This document shows, in pieces, positions 35,184 to 46,621 of a stretch of 64,000 nt of DNA. The stretch is taken from assembly GCA_029448655.1 (NCBI GenBank), contig JACCLO010000025.1, forward strand, positions 1 through 64,000. Direction: 5' to 3'. The notes beneath the pieces are model-generated. The model was not told where the DNA came from and searched no databases. It was given only the letters and a program-made list of their open reading frames with translations. Numbering within the stretch: position 1 is the first letter of the stretch; every line of letters starts with the position of its first letter. A program made the translations under genes and the position numbers. Source of the stretch: Wolfiporia cocos (taxonomy: Eukaryota; Basidiomycota; Agaricomycetes; Polyporales; Phaeolaceae).

Positions 35184-36096
35184 TGTGTACATATTGGTGT
35201 TAGTACGGTGTCTTGATCATGCAATTTCGTGCTGCGGCCGCTGATTCTTTTGCGCACTACGGGTGGATGATGGACGTGGATTGCGCGTGTTGTAGGCCGC
35301 TCCTCTATCGCGCTGCAGTCAGATACGAAATGCTCGTGTGATGGGTTGTTGCTCCGGCGTTATGCGGTACGACACCACAACGAGGACGGGCGCCGATCGA
35401 GCGAGGGCTTCCACCCTGGAATTGTGGCACCATGTCGAGAGTAGGTGTGGCGTTTCGGATGCACGGCACCTGCTGCTCGGGCGCAATGGCCGTAACCAAT
35501 TCATGATTAGCTCCGACCTGCAGTTGGCCGCCAGGACATGCTCCATCGCAGCATGGAGAGATTCCAGCCAGCTGCAGCCATCCCACTCGGGCGCCACAAA
35601 CAGAGTCCGTGGGCGTCAGTTCCAGATTGCCATGTTCGACGACGGCGTACACATTATCTGGTGGAAATCTCGCTTATCTGATTCGCCATGAACGACATCA
35701 CCGATGCTCATTCAGATCCGTTTGTTGTCTCATCGCGTACGTTGCCTTGAGGACACCATGCACGATCTTGATCCGGTATCAAGTTCAGGCTAGGAACCTA
35801 CTGCGAGTGCTCACATGTGTGGCTACATGCATGTGGTTTACTGCAAGCTCCATCACCAGCACCGACGTGCAACGCCCTTAGACTCGGAACACTACTTAAT
35901 ATGCGGGACCTTGCTCGTGGAACATGTCGTGTGCTGATCATCTGCAGGCCGGACGCAACTCACGTTGTTCGCCCCCCTCGTTCCATTGAGTCGCTGAAAG
36001 GTGCCGCCACTCAACGACAGGTTCCCCCTTCACTTCCACTCCTCTTTATATTTGGCTTCTGTGCATCTGCATCTTAGCCAGCCAGTTGTTTCAACA
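35184..36096. other. Intergenic stretch between ERV46 and coiled-coil gene 5
   Basis: No gene is recognised. A TATA-like CTTTATATTTGG at 36050-36061 lies about 40 bases before the start of gene 5, preceded by a pyrimidine-rich tract (36027-36048), a common fungal promoter layout. Confidence 0.5.
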
Positions 36097-37809
36097 ATGT
36101 CGTTATCCGCTCGGAAGGCCCCCGTCTCGCGTCCGTCGCTGCTTGCGCGCTTTACTAGCTATACCACAGCTTTCCTCGACAAGAGTGAGGCGGACCAAGC
36201 CTCTTTGTTTCCTTCAGAAGGTCAATATTGATTGTTGAACGAGATAATAATTATCGTACTCACCCCTTGCATTACTAGAGAGGAATGCCACACCCATGAG
36301 CGGGAGTCCGACTAGCTCAGTGCTGTCGCTACCAATTGCCCCGCCGCAGAGCACTCCTGCGGAGATCTCCTTGAAACGTTCCGAGGATCTGCAGCGCAAG
36401 GTATGTGTTATGCAAACGAGCCCAGCCATCACCACCTGCGATTGGCTATGTAAGTCAACAAGGCTGACACTTCGCACATGTAGCTTGACAACTCAAATGT
36501 GGCTCTGAAGTCCAAGACGGCGGAGGCCACCGCGCTCGAGAGCCGCGTCCGTGAGCTCGAGGCTCTGCTCTCAACCTCGCGCGCCGAGACGGAGGCCGCG
36601 CAGACGGCGCTGCGTGCGCAAGAGGAAGCGCGCGCGCGAGCAGAGGAAACCTGCTCTGGTCTCCGCGTCCAACTTGAAGAGGCCCGCGCTGAAAGCACGA
36701 GGCGCAGCTCCGAGCTGACGATCGCCCATGACGAGGTATGCAGATCTCGCTGGCTTCGCGTATCGGGCCGATGCTCAATCTCTGAACCGGTAGCTGGCCG
36801 AATGGAGGAACGCGGAAGAATCTCGGGCCGCTGAGCTTGACGCGGAGCGTGCGTCCAGGCTGCGTGCCGAGTCGGAGCTTGAGGCGTCCAGAGAAGAGAA
36901 CCGGCGGATCGATGCAGCACGCGCGGAAGCGACGGCAGAGGCGGAGTCTTCTGCAACGCAGCTCCGAGACGCGAGCGTGTGCATCGAGGATCTCACGGCG
37001 CTATGTGCGTCACTCAAGGCAGAAAATGCTACAGGCTCTGCGCGTGCAGACGAGCTGTCACATGCAGTGGAAACGGAACGTGAAGGACGAGAGAGGGCAG
37101 AGTCTGATGTGAAGGATGCACTTGGTCGGATTGAGAGCCTCGAGGCTCAGCTTGAGCAAGAGAAGAGCCAGCTGACTCGCGTCAAGTCGGAACAGGAGGT
37201 ATGTGGGCTCAGTGCTTGCATTGTCGGCGATAACGGCTAATATCCCTTCATCTATCAGGATCAAGAAGTCAGGCATAGAGAAGATATCAGTGCCATGAAA
37301 ACTGAGCATGAGCGGCTGCTCCAAGAAGCTGTCCAACAGACAAAGGTAACTCGCTTGCGATGCGCTCGTGATAACTTCTAATTCCTCATACAAAGAACGA
37401 CGCGGAGACCAAGCACAGTGAGGAGACGCAGTTCGCAATAAGCAGGCTCGCTACCGCACATCAAGCAACCCTCCAGAAGCTCGAACAGCAGCATCGCTCG
37501 GCATTCTTGAGCACCGTGCGGTCCTCTGAGACCTGTCTTGCCGAGCGCGATGTGCAAGTCAAGAGCTTGCAAGAGGAGCTTGCGCAGAGCCGCGCGGATC
37601 TTGGTGCAGCGACACACCAGTTGCGCATCATGCGGGTTGAGCTAGACGCGGCACGCGAGCGGGAGGCAGTCACAGACCAGCAAAGAATGATTGGGGACGT
37701 CCTCCCGAAGTCACTGGTACCCGCTTTGGCAACGATCCTCATGTCCGTGAACGCGTCGGTGCGTGTTGTCAAGCAAATATGGGAGCGACCCGGGCCGTTG
37801 CACTTTTAG
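36097..37809 (+). CDS. Coiled-coil cluster gene 5, 467 aa, six exons, diverged member
   Basis: Exons: 36097-36220, 36279-36400, 36484-36735, 36794-37198, 37259-37345, 37396-37809. The N-terminus has APVSRPSLLARFTSYT, the first intron is phase 1 as in its paralogs, and exon 2 has MSGSPTSSVLSLP...SEDLQRK. Exon 3 begins LDNSNVALKSK, followed by coiled coil (AEATALESRVRELEALLSTS and onward). The HVR..LL.RL motif of the other members is missing, and the rod is cut by extra introns. The last exon ends with PKSLVPALATILMSVNASVR, a non-coiled tail. It lies on the + strand, opposite to genes 1-4. It is a clear but distant relative of unknown function. Confidence 0.75.
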
Positions 37810-39118
37810 ACAGCATGTGTATCATCACCAGTCACCACACACACGGCAGATCCGAGGAGTGGGTGGATCAGCGGTATCTAGTGCTGACAGATTCCCCGAG
37901 GAAAGAGAAACAGTGACATTGCTACTAGCCTCTGTACATACACGGGACGCGCTGGGTCGCGGTTTGACATTTGTACTATATCATAACATTATTGTTGGCA
38001 GCAGCATTCTATGAGTATACTCTTACCGAAACATGTCTCTTCTCGGAACTGTATGACCTCGCGCAGCGGAAGCGCATCGCGTTCTGGAGCGATCTCAGCG
38101 GTAAATACACGCAATGTGGCGAACTTTCCTAAAAAGGCAAGCAGCCTGCTATATCGGATTCATCTGGCTTCATCGATCACTACGCCCTACCCACTGACCG
38201 GACCTTCGGAATGATACGAGGTCCGTTGAAGCGCAATAGGTACCTCTCTCGGATCATGGTGCTATATGGAATGTCGATGCAAGGAGTGTTAACACGCTTA
38301 CACGTCGATCCAGTTCCGGAGCCATAGCACAGGACCACACTCAACACTCAAAAGCAGGCGAACATGGCCGTAAGGACCATTCGCCCATGCCTCGCCAGGA
38401 TAAGCAACGACCTGCATGCCAGCTCCGGTCTTCTCCATTATGATTCTATTTTGTAATATCATCAGACAGCCACAGGACCTACGTATATGGCCTTATTCCA
38501 ATCTGATCATGACTTGCACACAGCTCTGTGCCATTATAGCTTACCCCTCTCGGGCTCTCATAGCATGATTTTTCAAGTATCATCTCGAATCAAGCATTAT
38601 GGAGCCTCGGGCTGGTACGGCAAACTGAAGCAGAATAGTACTCTCATTTGCATACGGGCATTTGATCTTGCTCAGAGACAGCTTGAATACTGATGTCGTT
38701 CAATATAGACGCAGACACGAGGTTCTTGGCGGTGATGAGTCTTCCCCAATCAGCTCAATGAGTCTCACGCTGTGGAAACCGGATCCACCTGTACGTCCAT
38801 CCTCTGAATTCGGCCGTTCGCATCCAACAGGCCGCTGGTCCTATGATCCTGTCAATCAACTTAATCGTCCCACAGATAGACTCCGTTCATTCAAGCCCAA
38901 TCACGTACTCAAGGTACACATGCCTATATACACGTGTGTAGGGTGCGTTGCGCAGTGTGGCGAATCCGGGCGTCCTAACAGACTGCGCACATCTGCAGCA
39001 TGGTGTTCATGCCGCCGTAGAAACTCTGTTCAGGCGTGCCTGCTTTTGCTACCATCTTACCAGAGCCCTTCATTGCAGAGTGGTCCAACTACAGCTTCAC
39101 GCCATATCACACCAAGCC
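37810..39118. other. Intergenic stretch between genes 5 and 6
   Basis: No domain is recognised. A frame at about 38716-38910 (SSPISSMSLTLWKPDPPVRP and onward) is Pro/Ser-rich, ends near a GTACACAT donor-like site and has no clear partner exon. It could be a gene remnant. Confidence 0.45.
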
Positions 39119-40995
39119 ATGACTACCACCGTTGGCCCGAGGAAGCTACCGACATCAAGGACATCTATATTTTCACGATTAAGCATTGCCAGAAGCTCGC
39201 CTAGCGAGGCCTCGCTCAGTGATGTGACAAGCGGTGGGCTGATGCGCCATATTTCCTTCACGATATGTCTGATAAACGAACAGTACGGCTAAGTGGGAGT
39301 CCCGCGTCGTCGGTTGTCGATCTGCCTGCTGTGCAGGACGGTACAGCATCTCGAGGATCGGTCAATGGCAGAAACGATAGAAGCAGATTGCGCGCTCGGG
39401 AAAGTCGCAGCAGTTCTGAGTCAAAGGAGAGCATTGGTACCAAAGGTGTGCCAAACGGCCGCGCAGTGCCGAACGGTACAGTTGCTCGTACCAATGGCGT
39501 AGCTCATGTAGTGAAGCCTTCAGAGGGGTTTCAGCGTAGGGTGCGTGTATCCACGACTTTGCGCCACTAGCATACGTTGAATTAATTAACTCATTTGTAT
39601 AGAAGGCTGATGGAAATCCTGCCCCATACTCGACACGCATCCGGGATCTGGAATCCGCGCTCAGCGCGTCTCGCACAGACACAGAGTCTACTCAGACCGC
39701 ACTACGTGCCTCCGAGGATGCTCGAGCCGCCCTTGAAGAGCAGCTTGCGAGCGTGCAATCTCAACTGAGCGATGCAGAGGCGACGATTGCAGAGGGGCGC
39801 GATGCGTATACAACTCTCGAAGCACGCGTCGGGCTGCTGGAGACGGGATTGCAGGAGAGAGCCGCGACAGGGCGGCGCATGGCGTGGCTGCACGTCCGCA
39901 TGCTCGTGTTGCTGAAGCGTCTGTATGATGGGCGCGTGAATGAGCGCGCACAGTGGGCGGCATTGAGCCAGGAGGTCTGCAATTGCTTTATGAAGAAGAG
40001 GGTCCCACTGACGATCCTTCGCTGTTCCATGACATCTGCAGCTCAACGACGCTAAAGCCACAATTAACGAGCAGGATGCTCTCGTTACAACACTCCGCTC
40101 GCGCATCTCCAGTGCCGAGGCAGAGACGCAGAATGCGCAGGCGCTTCAGCTGTCTCTACAGGATACGCTTGATGCAACATCAGCCAAATACGAGCATGCG
40201 GACGCTGCGCGGCTGGATGCCGAGGCGCGTCTCCGGGAAGCAGAGACGCAGTGCCAAGAGCTGGATGCCCAAGTCAGCGCTAAATCCACAGCGTTGCAGG
40301 ACGTCGCCGCAAGACTTGACGGCCTCACGACCGCATTTGCGCAGGCTCAAGAGGAAAGCTATAACGCTATTACGAGCGCGGAAGAGCGTGCGCTCGAAGT
40401 GGAAGAGAGCGCCAGTGCCACACTGGCGCTCATAAAGCGCGCCGTAGAGCGTGCTGAACAGGTCGTTAAGCCTGACGCTGCTACGGACACCAACAGCGAC
40501 GTATATTTGAGAGTAGACAAGACAAGTGGGGATCAGTCTGATTTCCTGATCCTCGCTACAGCGTCTTGGGAGAGTGGCGCAAATGCGGAGGCTAGGGACT
40601 TGCAACATCCTCTCGCGGATCGCATAGACATGCTCACCTTCTGGATCAATTCTCTTCGCAAACATGCGGATGACCAGTCTGCGCGGGTCGTAGAGCTTGA
40701 ACAACACATTTCCTCTGTCACACAACCTACTGTCGATACGTCCTCCCAGGAGGAGCTTGAAGCATTGCGCGCACGTATATCTGCCGCAGAGCGAGACAGA
40801 AAGCAAGCAATCGCGCAGACCCTACGACTTGCAGAGGCCGCGTCCGAGGCGGATGGGGAGGCAATCAGTTGCAGAGAGGAGTTGATGTCTTTGCGTACCG
40901 AGTACGATCTTCTCCGTCAACATTTTGAGCAACTGAGGCGGGCAATCAATATGAGATGGAGAACCAAAGCCAACGCCGGATGCGGGGTCCAGTAG
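39119..40995 (+). CDS. Coiled-coil cluster gene 6, 565 aa, four exons
   Basis: Exons: 39119-39233, 39284-39540, 39603-39974, 40042-40995, with the same four-exon plan and phases as genes 1-4. The N-terminus has LPTSRTSIFSRLSIARSS. Exon 2 has LSGSPASSVVDLPAVQ and ends SEGFQRR, and contains a Ser/Arg/Asn-rich insert (NGRNDRSRLRARESRSSSES). Exon 3 ends RRMAWLHVRMLVLLKRLY...LSQE. Exon 4 begins LNDAKATINEQDALVTTL, then coiled coil with heptads but without the regular 21-residue repetition, and a middle part rich in Asp/Thr (PDAATDTNSDVYLRVD). It ends NMRWRTKANAGCGVQ. It is a distant paralog, probably of the same structural type. Confidence 0.77.
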
Positions 40996-42124
40996 CCGCA
41001 AACATGATATGATCCGCTACGCGTAAGTTTTAACTTATACTTCAATGTCCCGGCGCTGATGGCCTTGCTAAACAGCCTAGCTCACTCCTTTACATAAAGG
41101 CAATATGCAGGGACATTCGGCCTAACTACTATCAGATGAGGAGAGTTGAAAAAGTCCGATTTCGTTGCAATTCTGCTCTAGCCCTTTGAATTCCCATCCA
41201 GAAAATAGGACAAAAATCAGTATCATGCATTAGCATCTCCTAAATCATTCTGTCTATTCAAATCTAGGAGAACATGTTTTGCAGACGAGCTATGCCTTCA
41301 TCAGTGTCCGCGCCGTGACATTTGTGGTCATTGATAAGGAGATCTAGAGGGGAATATCAACTAGAGACATACGCTAACGTTCGGAGACTCATTCACGCCC
41401 ACAAATACACTATGCGTGCATACCCGATTTCCCCACTCCTCAACGCATCCTTTTGTAGAGCAATACTGCAAGTCCGGGCATGGAGAAGCGCGACATTCCA
41501 GCCACCCGCATGAGAGAATCCAAGCTCCGCTCAGTAGCTGTCGCCCTAGTCCGCTGCACAGTGCACGACATAGTGTTGCCGTGAGGTAGTCTGTAAACAC
41601 CCAGCGCCACCGATGCCGTGCGCACTGGTTTGTCAGCATGGGACCGAGGTTCAATAAAGTTAACTTTTTTTGGCTCACTTGGCTCACTTGCTTTGTCCCG
41701 CCAAACCGCAGCGGGTGGCACCGGCGCTCACTTGGCTCACTTGCGACAATTTCACTTTCACTTGATCGGCGCTTATTCGCTCTCCACTCAAACGCTTCCC
41801 ATTGTCCGACGACAGTTTAGACGTCTATCTGCGGCGTTCGTGACTAGTGACTAGTGACTGGTGGCACCTCTGCTATCCTTATCTTCGTGGTCATGGGTCA
41901 GTGATAAACATGGTATGTACTATTGCTTGCCATTTCCGATGCTCCAGCCGAAGAAATGGTAGCCGATATATTGCGTGAGCGGAGCAACCATCTGTACCCT
42001 CAGTTATGTTAGGTGCATAAGTGACGCACATGCCCAGAATGGAAAAGACAGTATCTATAACCTTAACAAGTGTGAATACCTCGATCCACCATACAGCCGT
42101 GTTATGTCGAGGTACTAATAAGTA
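40996..42124. other. Intergenic stretch with short tandem GGCTCACTT repeats
   Basis: No gene is seen. TTGGCTCACTTGGCTCACTT occurs at 41669-41688 and again as GGCGCTCACTTGGCTCACTT at 41723-41742. CTAGTGACTAGTGACTGG lies at 41844-41861. Confidence 0.5.
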
Positions 42125-42731
42125 AGGCTCCAACCATATAATATACATGTACAGGAAATCAGTAAATATATGGTATATGGTATATACATGGTATATACAT
42201 GGTATATACATGGTTTACATGGTTGTAAGATGGTAGATTTTTCAGACATCTTGACATAGCCATTGCCTTGCCCATATGGCTCTGGAGATTGTCTCCTCCT
42301 TCAACAACATGCCATAGGTATCAGTACTTGGCTGATGCAAGGAAAGATTTGGTGTTCAGTATTCAACAGCCACACTAGTAGCTGGAATGGCTTAGGAATT
42401 GTGCACAATGTGTGAGATGATGGGAAACTTTTACACATGAGTCTAATGCATGATGCAATCACTATGTGGAATAATATATAGCATAAACATAAATCTGATC
42501 TTACCTTCCACCAAATGAGAGGGTAAGCAGAGTATGTGAATTATGACTTAACATGCTCATGTACATATTCAAAACAACAATTTGAGGGTCTAATATGAAT
42601 GCATTCACAACAACCATATACCATATAATATACCATGTATATACCATGTACTCGGCCACGTGTAAATACATGTATATAGTATATATATGAAACCATGTAT
42701 ACATGGTATATACATTATATGGTTGGAGCCT
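42125..42731. mobile_element. MITE (607 bp) with TA flanks and ACATG/CATGT-rich subterminal repeats
   Basis: The ends are inverted repeats starting AGGCTCCAACCATATAAT, each flanked by TA (42123-42124 and 42732-42733). This points to a Tc1/mariner-type mover, although PIF or other TA users cannot be excluded. Inside both ends are repeated ACCATGTATAT / ATATACATGGT units (42165-42225 and 42610-42715) that pair across the element. There is no coding capacity. No other copy is seen in the window. Confidence 0.8.
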
Positions 42732-43446
42732 TAAGGTGCCCCCTACAGTCAAGTCTGGTGACCAGGTGGCTTTGAGTGTGACACGCTTTGCACTTGGCGA
42801 GGTGAGTCCTCATTGGTATTGGATTGTCCGAAAGTGCTAAGTGGACATCTAGATGGCTTCGGGTGATGCGGTGATCATGCAGACTCCTTTCATTGCCATG
42901 AGCATTGCTTAGAAGCTCATATCAGAGGGTCGCCTGGTGTGGGGGTGGTGGTGGTTGGAGTTTGTCTGTGTCGTTCTTTGCTTGGAGACTGCACTAGATG
43001 TATGCTATGATCATCTAATATCGGCTAGGCTGTAGCTACTACAGCTTTCACACCTTTCCTACTTGTCAAGTGTGCAAAGACCATGTTGAAACGTAAGTCG
43101 GATCATGCGCAACCTTGAACCTATATCACGCTGGATGCACCGTGACTATATAGCTTTTTTAGCTACTGGCTTATTAAACGGAGCAAGCTGATAAGTCGAC
43201 AATCGCACACCAGTCGCAATGAAGTGCACTAGTAATCTCAGCTACGCTTGTGCAATCGGTATAATCACCCCGCAATGTCTACAATAACTCACACTTCGGG
43301 CACTGATCCTTACGATGAAAAATGTAAATATATGCTCGGATAGTTTAGGAGAATATGCTCCGCAACACGTGAATTGATGCCGTAACTTGGTCGGAAATTT
43401 CTTATGGGTCTTTGAGGGGTTTGCTGTATTCATGTCTGAATGGCGG
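42732..43446. other. Intergenic stretch, no gene recognised
   Basis: A/T-rich to mixed sequence with only short frames. The T-run and G-rich patch around 42940-42960 have no clear meaning. Confidence 0.4.
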
Positions 43447-43770
43447 TCAAGTAGAGCATTGCGGTATTTTGAATACCAGCGTAAAGTCCCAATGTAATGA
43501 TTTTACTATCATCAGCACTATACCTATGATAATGCGCATATTACCTCCTGAACCAGTCATACCCACGGCGTTACACCTGTGCCCTAGGTCCTATAGGTCA
43601 TTTCACGGTCAACAAGCGTGTGTGAAAGATAAACGAACCGGCTTGAGTACCACGACGGTCATATTCTGCCCTGGGCTGACCGTGCCGTTCGTGTTTGTCT
43701 CAATGACAAGGCCTGTCTGTGCATAGCAGGCTGCGGCGAGGGCGGTAAGAACTGCAAGGTACTTCATCAT
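43447..43770 (-). CDS. Putative small secreted protein, 91 aa, two exons
   Basis: Exons on the - strand are 43770-43639 and 43590-43447; the 48-base intron runs GTTCG..TATAG and is phase 0. The first 17-18 residues (MMKYLAVLTALAAACYA) are a good signal peptide, followed by QTGLVIETNTNGTVSPGQNM. The pattern G.V.PGQ.MTV after the signal peptide recalls small secreted proteins of basidiomycetes. The second exon (DLGHRCNAVGMTGSGGN and onward) is less convincing and does not continue that fold, so the gene may be truncated. A TATA-like CTGTATATATACAG (43868-43881) lies about 100 bases upstream of the start. No homolog is in the window. Confidence 0.45.
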
Positions 43771-44476
43771 CACGATATTATTTAGATGGGTAAGGGAGGA
43801 GATTAGTTGTTTGGTCGTGAGTCAATGAGGAGAGTGAACGTGCTGAGTATTTTCTACCTATGAGCCACTGTATATATACAGTCCCGCATGTGACAGTATG
43901 GCCCAAATACCCCGCTTACAATGATCCTGGACGAGCCGGAGAATGCAACAACATCAATTGCTGAGTATGCTAGTCGGTTAAAATGTGAAATGTCACTGAT
44001 CAGTCCAATCACTGAACATTGCACACACAACGAATTGAGAAAGTCAACAATTCGGAGACCGTAATTTATCGTTTCAGCAACACTTCTGCATCAGCAAAGT
44101 GCGAGACCGTAGATCTACTCGTGTCTATGTAGATATACCTAGCAGGTCCTGTAAATGTAGCGGAACCGGTATAGTCATGTATAACCCCCTTATAGTAGCA
44201 GGTCCGCGCAATAGCAAGCGCCTATGGGATGCGTTCTTGCAAGGATGCCGCGCCCAGGTCCTTGCTATTGCAAGGACCTCACCTGAGGCCCTCAATATCA
44301 ATATTGCAAGGACCTTATCTGAGGCCCTTGATATTGTGAGGACAGTAGCGGTCGCCTAGGCAGCGTAGAGTTTCAGTCAACTATCTTAATCTGCCAACTT
44401 CCCTTCACTTAAGAAATGGCAGTTGTGAGCTAGGTTTGCACACAGATTAATCTGCTAACTGCGGCAGATTAATCTA
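43771..44476. other. Intergenic stretch with a short direct repeat
   Basis: 44264-44345 holds two tandem copies of a unit of about 41 bases (TATTGCAAGGACCT.A.CTGAGGCCCT.). CAGATTAATCTGC is repeated at 44441-44453 and 44465-44475. No gene is recognised. Confidence 0.5.
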
Positions 44477-44600
44477 CGGTGACAATAAAATGGTACATCC
44501 AGGATTCAAACCAAGGACCTTAGTGCAGATAAGAACAAGAGCATCACAGCATACATTAGCCAACTGGGCCATAGTGGCGACAGTTCCTTTCAACTAATCA
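44477..44600 (-). repeat. tRNA-derived SINE-like sequence
   Basis: On the - strand a pol III A box (TGGCCCAGTTGG, about 44575-44564) is followed about 50 bases on by a B box (GGTTTGAATCC, about 44514-44504). T-arm and acceptor pairing is poor, so this is not a working tRNA gene but looks tRNA-derived. It ends in an A/T-rich run. Whether other copies exist elsewhere cannot be told from here. Confidence 0.45.
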
Positions 44601-45164
44601 AAATATATATAATGCAAATTCTACACACAATTTCCGCAAATCGTCAAGGCAACTAACTGCTACAACAAGCATAAAGAAATCAATGATAGTGGTAGCTTGC
44701 TTTACCATGCCTGACCTGGAGCAACTCACCATGGGAAAGCTGAATACACTGGAATCACAGGTCTTTAGAGGCAGATTCATTTGTATTTGTGTTATGGAAG
44801 ATGTTAAACCGCAAAAATGAGGTTTACAGAATACTCTCTATATATTTTTAAAAGTGTATGTGTTATGATTTTACCAGGTACACTCAGATATCCTCTTTGA
44901 TGCCTCACTGTGTATAAGGACTTAGCGTTTAACCGCTGCACCATGCGCTTTATTTCTAGGGGCCTCTGTGCAACTGTAGGCCCTGTTTCATGTATAACAA
45001 CCCTATGCCCACTCTCCATGTTCGCATCGTGTTCTAGCTGATATTCTGTGTCTAACCACAGTAGTTCTATGTTTCATCTCTTTTTGTGCTCAACCACAGC
45101 ACTCTTCTCCTTGTCCCTTATACTGCTAGTACAATGGAGTTAATAGTAGCAGTACCAAGGACAC

Positions 45165-45310
45165 TATGACCCCAATTAATGAATCGTAGTATATAACCTG
45201 ATGTAAATACCGGCTGAGTTCCTCAGCTCGACCTTGTTGAATTACAAGGATCTTATACTCATTCTCAAAGGCTTGAGCAATTAAGCCTACAGCTTGTATA
45301 TCAACGCTCT
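45165..45310 (+). repeat. Family B LTR remnant (promoter part)
   Basis: The block GTAGTATATAACCTGATGTA...CTCAGCTCGACCTTGTTG..TACAAG.ATCTTATACTCATTCTC matches the promoter/R part of the family B LTRs at 7197-7275 and at 54540-54465 (opposite strand). The rest of the LTR on both sides is not recognisable. Confidence 0.65.
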
Positions 45311-45436
45311 GACTCTGTGGAGTCCAACAAGTAGTGTGCTACTTGATACACTGAGTAACTCGACTTAGTTATTCATGCTGAACGGATATTTGATCCATAA
45401 CAGAGCATGTCAGTATGAGTTGCTACAAGCAGGAAG

Positions 45437-46521
45437 TGACACAGATGGCTCTGTGGGACTCACCAAGCCAGTATCCTTGCGATGAACTAGGCGACTTAGT
45501 GAGGAAGAGGTTATCAGACGACGCAGGAGGTAGGAGGTTCTTCTACGGCGTACGCCGAGAAGAATAGAACTAAAGTTATAGGCCGTCAAGGCCCTACTTA
45601 TATACATGTTTATTCGGATGGCACGTGCTACTAGCTAGTACTACCATTCCGGGTTATGTGGCTTTGCCAAGAGGCGAAGCGCTATCTTATCTGATGTTTA
45701 TGGACTCTATCTACAATGGCCGTGATGGGCCCTAATGGCCGCACCAATCGTAGGAGAGGGATTTGTGTATATTATCATATGAACGCGGGCACTGCCCGGG
45801 TATATGGGGAAGCCGGTTGCCGGATGCCAAGAGGCATAATGGCGATTGGCCGGATGACCAAGGTGAGACGCCAAGGTCGTTATGCTATTGGACCGATAGG
45901 TACCGTAGCATGTGATATGCCCGGACCGGAAGGTAACCGGGGCATGTGTTGGTCTTAGCCGTGAGGCGAGGACCGGTGTTTGGGCAACGCCGTGATGGCA
46001 GAAGCCCGGGACTTGGAGACCGCCGAGTCCGTGGGAGGCCGAGAAGGCCGTAGCCTATAGCGATATTGCCTTGATGCTAATATAGTGCTATTTGGCCGTG
46101 TTGCCATTATTATGCGAAGGCGTGGCGCGCCTGAGGTGTCATTGTGATCAAGGATCTTATGGCGGTGGGAAGCCGAGAAGGCCGACCCAATAGTACAAGG
46201 CCGCGAGGCACTGTTTGTACGTGTGGACATTATTATGCGAGCGTGCCGCGCTTGGCCTATCATTATGATCTAAGATCTATGACGTGGCTGGTCTTGCTCT
46301 GACGGGCGAGACCTGTATGACGTGGCTGTAGTGTTGCTATTGGACCGGAAGGTACCGTAGCGTTACGTAAGCTGGTCATGTGGTTGATAAGCCCAGTTAA
46401 GAGCTTGTTGTGGTGGCAATGGGAGTTAACCCGTAGATAACTTGTAGTTAGACGTATAAATCCCAGGTGAATTGCTATAATCATAGGAAAAATGCTGTAA
46501 GTCCCAGATAAATCTGTGACA
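45437..46521 (-). mobile_element. Solo LTR (1085 bp), TSD GGAAG
   Basis: On the - strand it runs from TGTCACAGATTTATC to CTGTGTCA and is flanked by a perfect 5-base repeat, GGAAG at 45432-45436 and 46522-46526. A TATATAAG box on the - strand (about 45605-45598) corresponds to that of the family C LTR. It is homologous to the neighbouring LTR at 46622-47772. The match covers GTGGGACTCACC at one end, ATCTACAATGGCCGTGATGG in the middle and GCCGTGATGGCAGAAGCCCG further on. Both end in TGTCACAG. Confidence 0.85.
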
Positions 46522-46621
46522 GGAAGGGAAAGAAGGTAGATGTCACAGACTTATTCTGTGGCATAGCCTCACTTGCCACCTTCCACTTTACAGTTTCCAC
46601 TGGAGCCATACGCCTTGCATG

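Noticed and set aside
44500..44585. tRNA gene on the - strand
   Set aside because: Good A and B boxes, but the acceptor ends do not pair and the T stem has mismatches; kept as SINE-like.
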